Part shown: in pieces, positions 12,620-22,341 of the stretch
Numbering within the stretch: the first letter of the stretch is position 1
How the letters are laid out: every line of letters begins with the position of its first letter
Source of the DNA: Hanleya hanleyi
Taxonomy: Eukaryota; Mollusca; Polyplacophora; Lepidopleurida; Hanleyidae
Assembly (NCBI GenBank): GCA_036873755.1
Contig: JAVTVY010017367.1
Span: 1 to 64,000, forward strand
DNA: 64,000 nt
Direction: 5' to 3'
The notes under the pieces: generated by a model
What the model saw: the letters and a program-made list of their open reading frames with translations, nothing else
Database searches by the model: none
Told to the model about the DNA's origin: nothing
Translations under genes and position numbers: made by a program

Positions 12620-12972
12620 GTGAGTGAGTGAGTGAATAGGGTTTAACGTCGCTTTCAACATTTTTTCAGCTATATCACGACGGGGAAGGGAAGGGAGGGG
12701 AGGGGGAGGGGCAGGGGAACCTACTTGTAACAGAGCAGATCTAATGCTGTCATTTTATAGTGCTGTCCCACTGAAATATCATGCCGTAGGCAGACATGAC
12801 ACTCCATTCAGTCACATTATACTGACACCGAACGAACCAGTCCTTGTTCTATCCTCTTAATGCTGACTGTAAGCGAGGGAGTAACAAGTTCCATTTTTCA
12901 AGTCTTAGGTATGACCCGGCCTGGGATCGAACCCAGTACCTATCGCTTACGAGGCCGACCACCGCAGCGCGG
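12620..12972 (-). mobile_element. tRNA-derived SINE, copy 1 (A box deleted)
   Basis: Read on the minus strand, it has a tRNA-like head containing the B-box GGTTCGATCCC (around 12926), a body, and a 3' tail with the CGTCG...CGACG hairpin and a CACT-repeat end. It is flanked by 14-bp direct repeats with one mismatch (12606-12619 and 12973-12986). Compared with the copy at 30037-30411, a 16-base segment carrying the A-box region is missing between two GAC triplets. This head should therefore not support normal pol III transcription. It is inserted in the tandem array. Confidence 0.85.
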
Positions 12973-12989
12973 TAGAACGGGACTGAACA

Positions 12990-13450
12990 ACTAATGCACT
13001 TACGCTGGCAAAGCAGAAAAATATCTCACAAAATCACGCAGTTACATTGAAACATGGATAAATAATCATGCTAAAATTATTCTCCAGGATATAAATGCTG
13101 TTACGTTGGGTAAAAGAAGAATTGTAAATTGATAGCGTTACACCGGTTTGAGCTAGGAAAATAATGTACGGTCCATCAGAAGAGTTACGTTGAGAAGCAG
13201 TGAACGCGTCTGACGCTGTTAAGCAGTTACGCCTAGCAAAATAAATGGACCGTAGCTTGAGTTGTTCAATTACGCTGCCAGCGAAAGAGTAGTCTATACC
13301 GGAGTTACTAGGTTACACTGAGCAAAAGTAAATTGGTCATCGGCGAAGTTACGAAGTAATGCTGTCAGGAAAAGAGTAAAATGAAATTGCGACGTTATGA
13401 TGAGAAAAAAAAGACAACGGATCTATCCTTTACACAGTTACCCAGAGAAA
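12990..13450 (+). repeat. GTTACGCAGTTACGCTGA-type array, right block
   Basis: Continuation of the array after the SINE, with the same words (GCAGTTACGCC, GAGTTACGTTGAGAAGCAG, GCTGTCAGGAAAAGAG). The array was one block before the SINE inserted. Confidence 0.65.
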
Positions 13451-13557
13451 AAACTGATCTCCGAGGTTGAATGACTAGCGCTATCTCGATTACATATGTC
13501 ATCCCGTGTGATCATATATAGAACAAGTCCTTAGCCAATGAATGCGATAATATAATG

Positions 13558-13594
13558 CTAAGGCCTTTTGTTTTTTATTTGTTGGTTCACGGAT
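13558..13594 (+). repeat. Inverted repeat, left arm
   Basis: Pairs with 14791-14827 in inverted orientation with only about two mismatches. The shared core includes TTTTATTTGTTGGTTCACGG. The 1.2 kb between the arms has no transposase-like frame. Confidence 0.8.
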
Positions 13595-14208
13595 TTGAGT
13601 GATGAAAAAACCAGGTCGACAGGAGGGGGAAAACACGGTCACACACACACAAATTACACTCATAGTGTAATAACTTCGATACAGCCGAATACGGTTGTAA
13701 CACTATGGGTGTACATGTATAATAGCATGTAGAAGCCACAGAAAAAAAATATATGCACTTTGTGGTATGTTCAATGAAAGGACATTGATGTCTTCAAAGT
13801 GGTTTGACAAGACAAGACTCCTCTGGTGTTGCTGTCTTTAAAACTTTTGATGACCAGAGTTTGTGAAGTTATATTTAGTACTGACCACAGTTTCTGAACT
13901 TGTCAATAATTATTGGTCTAAAGGTCATAATTGGGGGCATGTTGTTGTATCTGCAAGATATCTGTATTTACTGAGAGTTAAAAAGTACTCAGTACTTTTC
14001 CTATTGACTAATTGTACAAAAGTTTCCAACATTTTATTTATAAAAATGGACGTCCTTTCGGCTGTGAAAAATACATACAAGATTCGGCATCAACAACATG
14101 ATACCACCCATGGCCCTTAAATCACGAAATATAGGCCCCATATATTGGGATTACGAAAAGCGAATGTATGAAGATCGTGACCTTTCATTCTTCTCTTCGT
14201 CATATCCA

Positions 14209-14454
14209 TCATAATGGGACAGCTCGCCTGGGTCTGACGTCCTTGTCAGATAGCATAACTTGAAGGAATTTACTCCGGAACGAGTGCAACACTGACATCG
14301 GGGTAGACAGGTCACATTCAGAGACGGTACCATCTTCATGTTTTGACGACTTCACGGAGGAAAGCGTGTCAGCCGACGTAATACATTTGCAGACGATGTC
14401 CCCAACCGTATCGCTGCCGCTCGTTACATTGCTGAAAAGATCTAGTCTTGACAT
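14209..14454 (-). CDS. Possible small ORF of 81 codons, unrecognised
   Basis: The frame opens with ATG (MSRLDLFSNVTSG...) and runs 81 codons to TGA, with serine-rich, plausible protein composition. Just upstream on the minus strand lies a locally CpG-rich stretch with two GGCGGG words around ATGGCGGGATGGCGGGC, which is promoter-like. No domain or splice sites were recognised, and it may equally be the first exon of a spliced gene or non-coding. It sits between the arms of the 13558/14791 inverted repeat, so an element-borne sequence is another possibility. Confidence 0.25.
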   Translation of the reverse strand: MSRLDLFSNVTSGSDTVGDIVCKCITSADTLSSVKSSKHEDGTVSECDLSTPMSVLHSFRSKFLQVMLSDKDVRPRRAVPL

Positions 14455-14790
14455 CCGCCCCTTTCTTTACGACGACACAGATGTAAAAACTGCCCGCCAT
14501 CCCGCCATTTTGTGACGGCGCGCCACAACAACTTTGCAGAATTATCTCCCTTGAAAGGTCCAAAATGGATGCGCGATGTCTACAGATACCTCATGTCTAA
14601 AGTTTCACTCTTCGACAGTACATATTTTTGTATACCTCAGCCTTTCCACTGAGTCATCCTGTCGAGAATTGTGATTTTTTTATCAGAGGATATAAAAATA
14701 AGGTCAGTAGCAAATTTGTACGTCGGCGGAAATAAAAAAGGACAAAATTGTGATTTTTTTTTTCACTTTTCGGAAAAAGTGAGTCGGCGG

Positions 14791-14827
14791 ATCCGTGAAC
14801 CAACAAATAAAAAACGAAAGGCCTAAG
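14791..14827 (-). repeat. Inverted repeat, right arm
   Basis: Inverted partner of 13558-13594. The 101-codon minus-strand frame spanning 14654-14959 overlaps this repeat and is not taken as a gene. Confidence 0.8.
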
Positions 14828-15049
14828 ACTGATTTCAATTGAATAGGCCAGGCCTGATTTCCGTACGAAAGCTCTTTGGTGACCCGTTTTATTACAGAGT
14901 GACTCGGATTTTCTTAAATAGCTTGCGTTGTCTGTTACGAAATTTATGCTTTCAGCCATAACTCCGAGTTTCCGATTATTTGGACATTTGACTTTCCATA
15001 GTCGTGTACATATACCTTTTAACTGTGACGGCGCTCGCTTACATCTTAC

Positions 15050-15195
15050 CTATCAAGTGGTGGTCCTGGAATGTGAGCATACCGACGGTGTTCATAGTGT
15101 AAATAGGCAGCTGCCGCAGTTACAAGTCCCACGGTAATCACGGCAAACACCTGTGCCAAGAACCGTAAGATCTGCAGAAAACCTAATTCCGCCAT
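15050..15195 (-). CDS. Cytochrome P450 first coding exon, CYP46A-like (partial gene)
   Basis: The ATG at 15195-15193 opens 48 codons plus two bases and ends at a strong donor, GATAG|GTAAGA. The product has a hydrophobic segment at about residues 8-31 (an ER membrane anchor) followed by a basic stop-transfer YEHRRY and the proline hinge HIPGPP at residues 41-46, the usual N-terminus of a microsomal P450. The YxHIPGPP wording resembles CYP46A (cholesterol 24-hydroxylase) proteins, but one exon cannot fix the family. The substrate-binding, I-helix, ExxR and Cys-heme exons were not found between here and position 1. They are expected further left, beyond a long repeat-filled intron, or the exon may be orphaned. 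Confidence 0.7.
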
Positions 15196-15410
15196 CGTTC
15201 ATTACACGACTTCTGCGTACATGTAAGGTTAGCATACAGCATTAAACAAACTAGAAGAGGACGCGGTGCAAATATATGGTCGTGGTGAAATGTAAACAGC
15301 CAAGCTATTATACACAAGTCATGAATAGTTTTTTAAATGAACCCGGTGAGTCGCCCAAGGCCAACGTGCTAACGTGGATATAAATGCGACCTATTTACGC
15401 CTCCGGGCTC

Positions 15411-15432
15411 TGACGTCAGCAGTATTTATATA
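15411..15432 (-). promoter_or_regulatory. CRE and TATA-like motifs upstream of the P450 exon
   Basis: A perfect palindromic CRE, TGACGTCA, lies at 15411-15418. A TATATAAATA box read on the minus strand lies at 15423-15432. The position is about 220 bp upstream of the P450 ATG and would fit a start site near 15.40 kb. The same bases read on the plus strand also give CRE followed by TATTTATATA, so direction is not settled. Confidence 0.35.
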
Positions 15433-16734
15433 TGGCAAGTCCAATGTACTTCATTCATCCACACACACACTGATATACTAGCAGAGAAATTCTCCCGCTA
15501 AGGGGGCATGCTATAAATATCCACCGTTCCTATGTAGATGCTTCTTGTGTATTCCAGTGTGAATATGCCCAAGTCGCATACGTGATTTGTCAAAAATAAG
15601 ATGCCATCATAATTTGCGACAGGGGCTAAAATCTAGAGATGCGCTGGAAATGCTGCCGCTTTTAATCTGTGTAGCAAGCGTCCAATTATAAATATGACGA
15701 ATTTAATATTCTCATGATCGTGATGTATGACCATCTAACTCATTCCCGCTATTTAGTCCAGCCAAACTGGGACGGTATTAGTTTATCGCGGTCACAGTAC
15801 GTGTGATCAGCTAAAAGCTGCGAATGAAAACAAATATGACGATTGATTTATTTTGTGCAGAAATTCATGGGATAAATACATAGACTGACATTTGATAGTC
15901 CGAAATACCGGGCAAAAGTTGTATATTGAACGAATATTCATTCGGCTACAATTCCCGTTTAATTCGCATTTTGAGAAGACGTGAAAAGTTTTCTTCGCAA
16001 ATATCCGTATGGAATTTACATAATTTTCCCGTATACGTATAGTGAGAACGGTTAAACCAACCTTCAGTCTTAACCACGACCAGAATGAAATCTCAATATT
16101 TTTAAACATTGGGGCTTTATATCTCAAATTTTTCATTTTGATGATATGAAACTCTTGTCACGTGGTATATCATGTCTTATGGTTCATGTGACAATAGTAT
16201 TGCAAAGTTTTGAATCCCATAGCGTCTGTGTAGTTATCTCCCACTCTCCGTTGTCAGTGACCATCACCATCACCATCGTTCAGCTGAGCGGATTGTAAAC
16301 GCACAATTGTGAGATAGATTGTGCCCAAAATCTGTTTAGACGACCATCTTGCCCTGAGAATGTATGTGGTATTTTGTTCAAGAACCTATGGTTCAACAAC
16401 AGAAAACGACGGCATAAGTCGATACGGAATCACTCCGGCCCCATAGCTCGAAATTCGGGCCGTATTGTTCATTTGCTGATGCCACTATGAGCCTTGCCCC
16501 ACGCATAGAGGTACATAGGACGACCATTCTCTGATATGGTGACAAGCTGGGTGGGAGACAGGTTACAGCAGAAGCCGAATCGCATTATTAGCGCATATTA
16601 AACATATATTTGATGTTACAGATGAAGGGAGTGTAGTTGTTCAAATATAAAGAGGTGAAATAGAAATTTACGTTATTATAGACTACCTGAGCGATTTTCC
16701 TATGGATAATAACGAAGGAAACAAAATTATAATC
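15433..16734. other. No gene seen
   Basis: A short CCATCA trinucleotide run lies near 16.26 kb. The 109-codon minus frame at 15807-16136 has no recognisable domain. Confidence 0.4.
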
Positions 16735-16940
16735 TAATGCTTTAAATTTGAGTATATGATAAATTAGTAAATGTGAATGTGATGTGAAATGAAAGTTTTT
16801 GCCCAATTTTGATCGCGGAAAAGCAGAATTTTTGAAGAAATATGAAAAAAACATCAGCACCCCACTTGGCCGCCATCTTGAACTTACCCATGATCCTCTG
16901 CTCAGAGGGTTATGTAAATAGGCTCGAAATGATCTCAATA
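16735..16940 (-). repeat. Dispersed repeat family A, inverted partial copy
   Basis: Read on the minus strand it carries GAGCCTATTTACATAACC, GAGGATCATGGGTAA and AAGATGGCGGCC, as in the 545-775 copy. A same-strand right half follows at 17110-17365, so the two fragments face each other. Confidence 0.6.
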
Positions 16941-17109
16941 TGGTACAAGTGTTACAAGTGAGCAGGAACTCATGTGCCAGACACCTGGGTGTTTAATTTA
17001 GAATATTTTCTTTCTCCAGTTTACGGGCAGAAAACACCAATGAGAGAGAGATCCAGGAACGAATGTTCATTCACCGCCACTACTCGGAGCTCAATTCAGG
17101 ATAAGCACT

Positions 17110-17365
17110 GACCAGATTTATGTAATTATCCCGAGGACAAATCAACCAAAAATGCCGTTTTGATAATGAAGTCACTTTTGCGTCATAAACGCGGCAATCT
17201 TTGATGTTTTATACATTTTGTGGTAGAGCTTGACCCAGGGTATATAGTGTGGTAAGATTAGACTCGCTAGCTCAAGGGCCAAGAAAATATATTTAGTGGG
17301 CGAAATCTCCCCGCTCCCCGGCCAGGACAGGTCCGCAAATTCCAGGCCAGATAGGATTAAGTTCG
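17110..17365 (+). repeat. Dispersed repeat family A, right-half copy
   Basis: It shares GTAGAGCTTGACCCAGGGTA, GTGTGGTAAG, CCAGGACAGGT and GCCAGATAGGATTAAG with the copies at 3918-4205 and 36.95-37.33 kb. Confidence 0.6.
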
Positions 17366-17799
17366 CAGATCCCCTTGCATTTCATATAAGTATACGTAAT
17401 ATATAGCTACCCAAATATTCAATTCCTCTAATGCCATCAAGGAGTTTGGCTGAGAATTATGCAAGTCTGGAGGCTATAGTTGCGATTGTCTATTGCATAT
17501 TGTGACTGGTTAACGTGACACAGTGATTGACGGAGACATCCCTGGTGAAGGTACCTACATATAGACAGCCGAGAAGGATAAAGTTCAAGGCCGACAAGGA
17601 TACAGTACTGATAGTACTAGACCAGGAAGTTATTGAGTGATCAAACCGTGAAAATTTTAAACCTACACTACTCGATGCTCGTCTGGACTCCACCAAGAGA
17701 AATGTCTTTGAAACAATCCGCCATATTGACAACACCCCTCCCCAGTGAAAGACGCACTGGGAATCCTCCATTCGCAAGAAGTCTTAACAAATCTCCAGA

Positions 17800-18020
17800 G
17801 GAATAGTCGTAATAGTCCAAGTAGAACAGTTCGACGTCATGTTATTCGTGTGGATACTTCATAGTCTCCACATGAACAGCGCGACTAAGTCTCCGTCCGA
17901 GGCCCCATCGTATTCTCGGGTCTGAATGGTAGGTGCCGAGGGATGCTTTCCTGTAGAGTCCTATGGATACCTTTTAGTCGCCAGACGTCGTCGATTTTCT
18001 TCACCTCCTGCATATCACCC
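17800..18020 (+). repeat. Dispersed repeat family B, partial copy
   Basis: It shares CGTATTCTCGGGTCTGAATG, AGGTGCCGAGGGATGCTTTC, AGTCGCCAGACGTCGTC and CTCCTGCATATC with 33.86-34.33, 34.38-34.74 and 55.19-55.59 kb. Confidence 0.6.
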
Positions 18021-18249
18021 CAATACTACTATTACCTAATGCTGGTTAAGGAATTGAGTATAACGACGGCATCATGGTATAAATCTACTCTCTTCCAAAC
18101 TGCGTTTACTCGGGAAAATCTATTTAATAACCACAACATATTTTTCAAGGAGGGGATGTATTTCTACTCTAACCACTCATAACGATACACCAAAAGTGTA
18201 CTGCGACTCCCAAAATGCATAAACACGACACAAAGCTAGATTCACAGCT

Positions 18250-19035
18250 TATTTCAGAAGCGCCTTTCTACCCTATTGGCGAGGGCCCATCACGAAGTTA
18301 AAACATTTGGGAAAAGGTATTGCGCCAATATTTTAAAAAAATCTGACGTTGAATATATTTGGATATTGCAAAACTCAAAATATTTTACGGAAGAAATTAA
18401 TGCGAAATGACACATATCATACAGACATGCATCCACTTGAGATTTCTCGACTCTCTATACTACAATCTCTTATCAGGGCCTTACTGAGCGTCTTAGCTCA
18501 TTAATGGCATCGGTGTTCAATAAAACTGATCGCCGATATATTATTGTCCACTCATCCTTTAGCCCTACTATATACAAGTGATATCATTCATTAGATGATT
18601 TTTTGTTATAGAGTTTCTTGAATTTATCATTAATAATATCTATGTGAAGTATAGAAACATAATATATGAACAGCATATAGGTATTCCGTTGGGTATTAAT
18701 TCTACATTCTTTTGGCTGACCTATATCTGTTTTCTTATGAATATACTTTCAAATACCGATCATTTCATAGCCCGTTCCTTCTTATTCACCAAACGCTGCA
18801 CAGTGAATCTTCTCACGGTGAATAATCGCCATATATATGCCCACTTTTACTGGATTTGAAGGAAACCACAGATAGCCCTAACGGCACATCATATTTAGGC
18901 CTATATGTCGGTAAAAATGAGGCAGCCTTCTCTTTCGTCGGCTTTACGACACGAGAGATAAGAATTTCAACATCGTAAACTATCCCTTTCCATTCCGAAC
19001 TGCATACGGCGTATACATATTTCGCCTAGTAGCAT
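18250..19035 (+). pseudogene. Reverse transcriptase relic (GIPxGTN-type)
   Basis: Scattered across frames are FLEFIINNIYV, QHIGIPLGIN, a degraded YIDDLL-like patch, a TSYLGLYVGKNEAAFSF-like patch and IRRIYIS, in the order seen in a widespread metazoan RT-like family with a GIPMGTNCAPLLAD core. Frameshifts and stops are frequent. I recognise the family only from these motifs; assignment to Penelope-like elements is a guess. Confidence 0.45.
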
Positions 19036-19039
19036 GTCC

Positions 19040-20215
19040 TAAATACGTGATTCTAAAAGATCTATGGGATTAAAGGGCCGTTCACGCATTTTCATTTCCA
19101 ACTTCTTTAATGAAAGACAATTCCAAGTTCGATTGGATACAACCATGTCTGGTCATTTCGACCAAGATAAAGGTTTTCCACCACAGGGCAGTATTTTGTT
19201 TACTACTCTGTTTAATATCAACTTCAACAGCTTAGCGGCAGTTTCCAATCAATTGATGGTTTTATCTTTTTCAACGATTGCAACATTTCGTGTAGAAAAA
19301 GTATACACGACATTGAGAGAACATTACGACTTTGCCTAAATAGAATTCAGAAATGGTGTCTAGAAAATGGCTTCAAATTCTCCAGGGCTAAGACAAACTA
19401 TATACACTTTTGCAGAAAGTATTTCCAGCACAAAGGTCCAGTACTTACATTAGGTGGAACTGGGATCAAAGTAGCAAAAGAGGTCAAATTCTTAGGAATA
19501 TTGTTTGACCACATATAAATTGCTTAAAAGCTGAGTGTACGAAAGCTCTTGAGTTAAGTGGGGAGGAGATCTGCAAAAACTTCTCCATTGATATCACTTG
19601 TTCGTTCCAAACTTGATTATGGCTCTATTGTTTACAACGGTGCAAGCAAGTCAAACTTGGCGAAGCTAGATCCTATTCTCCATCAAGGACTAAGGCTTTG
19701 CCTTGGAGCGTTCAAAACATCTCCTAGAGAAAGCTTATATTTCGAAGCAGATGGATTTCCTTTAATAACAAGCTTCATGAGTTCAAAAAACGTGTAGACT
19801 ATACTCATCTGAACAGCCAGAAATGTTTTTATCAAGCCATGCTCAGCCGATGTAGAGTCCGCCATACACGATTAACTCACGCGTATTTACTAAAACAAGC
19901 CTGTCTCAAGGTCTATTCCATGCCATGAAACATATGGTAAAACATATCCTTATCGACTACATAGATTTTAAGATTGTAAGAGACACTTTTTATCGAGCGA
20001 CTACTTTGGAAGATCTTCTTAGTCGGGTGAAGGAGGACTGCATCTTGTGTTATTTGAGAGAAATCGGTTTCTTGCATAGGGTTTAGTGTGTGTATGTTTT
20101 AATGTGTTGGTTTACTAAGTTATTGGCTTGACTACTTAGAATTTTGTTTGATTGTCGCTATATAGCTGAAATATTGCTGAAGGCGACATTAAACCTTAAT
20201 TCTCCCTCTGTCCTT
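19040..20215 (+). pseudogene. I/Nimb-like LINE copy A, RT fragment plus 3' tail
   Basis: RT wording GLKGRSRIFISNFFNERQF, VRLDTTMSGHF and PPQGSILFTTLF is followed by the thumb-region pattern ENGFKFSRAKTNYIHFC and by SLVRSKLDYGSIVYNGAS...LRLCLGAFKTSP. The catalytic YxDD site is degraded and several frame changes are needed. The RNase H segment present in copy B is missing here. The 3' end carries the GTCGC (20154-20158)...GCGAC (20183-20187) hairpin and stops in AATTCTCCCTCT. Confidence 0.8.
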
Positions 20216-20977
20216 TAGAACTTCGAAGAATTAAACTATCACTGTAATATATCACACAATTGCGATCAAATCACTCGAATTCTGCATATAACCTGAGTTC
20301 GTGGATCTCTATTGAAAGAAACCCTCCATTATTCCACCTCTTGGATATCGTATGAAACCACACATTGTTGCAGCTGGTATTAGGCTTAGTCCAATTTAAC
20401 CAATTCCACCATGGCAGTTAGATCAACCAGAAGTATATATTACACTAACGAAATTATAGAAAGGCAAACACGAGCCAGCTCTTGTATACACGAGAATTTG
20501 ATCTGCTGAGAAAAAAATACAGATCACATCGGGATATTTGTGCAGATGGTTCTAAAGATGGTGAGAGAGAAGCACGTGCTACTATCTTTGGTTCCAAAAC
20601 TAAACCTCTCGACTACCGGGTACAAGTTCTGTATTCTCTGCAGAAGAAAAAGCTACATTGTTGGCATGATGACGTTGACCCTGTTGAAATCCCAGAAAGT
20701 GCTTTCATACCCTCTATCTGTACTTATGTGAGAGGGCTGTTTCGATCTTTATGGGATGCGGCGAATACTAAACTTCCAAAAAACTGTTGGCTATACTCAT
20801 CTGAACAGCCTTGATCAGGCGATGTAGAATCGGCCATACACGACTGACTCTCGAACATTTACTAACAGAAGAGCTAGTCTCACTGTGTATTCTATGCCAC
20901 GAAGATCTCACGGTGAAACATATTCTTATCGACCGTTCAGATTTTAAGATTGCAAGATATTCTTTTTATCAACCGAC
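20216..20977 (+). pseudogene. I/Nimb-like LINE copy B, left part (RNase H onward)
   Basis: The frame includes an RNase H start, DICADGSKDGE near 20538, where the first catalytic Asp lies in the DGSK motif. After a frame change it shows GHTRLTLEHLL and a PLCILCHEDLTVKHILIDRSD zinc-knuckle-like patch. Sequence stops at 20977, where the LTR retrotransposon begins, and resumes at 28167. Deleting the insert and one TSD copy restores the wording seen at the same place in copy A. Confidence 0.8.
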
Positions 20978-22336
20978 TGTCAAGAATGCCTCGAGTTAGG
21001 CAGGCAATCCCTTAAATAATAATACGGGTTGTCACGGTACTGCTGGTAAATACCAAGTCAAGAAGCGTTATGTGAAATAAAATGTGTATATATTTTTAAT
21101 ACATAAAACAAATGACTGCAAACGGAAATACAAAAGTAACATAAGGAACTCAGTACTGAGATTTGGTTTGCGTACGAATGTCTTGGGCAATGTCCGAAAC
21201 TAATTTCCAATTCCTATTTAATTTCCAACGTAATACCTGCAATAGCAACTGTCTTATCTGACAAAACAGAGTCCTGGAACTGTCTCTTCAGTTACAGAGA
21301 GGTCGGACGATCACGAACTGAATACGGCACTCCGATTCACGGCTGGTTCATTCTTATAGTTGAAGATCCCAGTATTTGGCGTTGCACCGGCTTCCATATT
21401 TCCATATAAGATCTGTGTTCAGTTGAAGATCCTAGTATTTGGCGTTGCACCGGCTTCCATATAAGAACCGCGTTCATTTATCTCGCTACTCCCTAGACAC
21501 TGCCCACTTGAATGACTGGTCCATTGATACTTGACGGGAGAACTGCGAAAAAGAACAGCTCATCTAATCCAAAATATCATTACTTCGTGCACATATAAAA
21601 TAGGTCCCACAGTCTAATACTTTTAACATGCACGTTCAATTGTACATCTTCAATTATCGGTTCAATATTCCGTGGTAGACAATTTTAGTGGTCAATGAAA
21701 TTATCATTTATCATATCACATATCAATACCATTATAATTTTCATCCAAATTCCGCACTCAAATCAAATAACAATAATTTAGCACTCAAATCAATTCTACA
21801 ACTCACTACTGTCTGTATTAGAACTATTAAACCCTGCACATATACAATACATGTACATACCTGCGCTATGCCACCTTTACCGTGAAGCTCAACATAATTC
21901 CGCAGTCGTGCGTTTTTCCAAACGAAATTACGGCCGGCACCTTCTGTACCATATCGGCCCGCACGCTGCACGTCCAGCACTGACAATCTTCAAATCAATA
22001 CTGCTCGTAAAACTGGCTGCACAATTCTGATATACCGTCTGTACACAGACAAAATTAGCATGACTACATCACAGAACCAAGGCGCATATTTCTTGCCTCA
22101 AGCCCTGTCCATTTCCAATCGGTCATTGAATTCCTAACGAATGATCATCATATAACACGACGCCAATATTTATCAGCACTAAGCCTTATGACCGTGCTTC
22201 ATTCACGCGTCTTACACAAAGCCACACTATGCTGCCCGCTTAACTAATGGACATTTAACGCTACACGAATATGACATGTACCCAGTCTGCAAATAAGTCC
22301 AAACACTGGACACAGAATTGTACACCGCATGTGACA
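20978..22336 (-). repeat. LTR (3' LTR of the minus-strand element)
   Basis: 1359 bp, with the same length and ends as 26803-28161 and about 1% divergence by eye (for example differences near 21084, 21152, 21258 and a small cluster near 22172). Open frames inside it are duplicated in both LTRs and have no domain. Confidence 0.95.
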
Positions 22337-22341
22337 CACCC

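Noticed and set aside
8790..13450. CRISPR-like array
   Set aside because: Repeats are degenerate and contiguous, without constant repeats separated by unique spacers, in a eukaryotic genome.
1..13860. Remaining P450 exons
   Set aside because: I looked for heme-binding FxxGxxxC, ExxR and I-helix AGxxT patterns in minus-strand frames and saw none; short exons could still have been missed.
21688..21986. Small ORFs in the LTRs (repeated at 27513-27811)
   Set aside because: They are duplicated only because the LTR is. There is no domain, and the two strands give competing frames.
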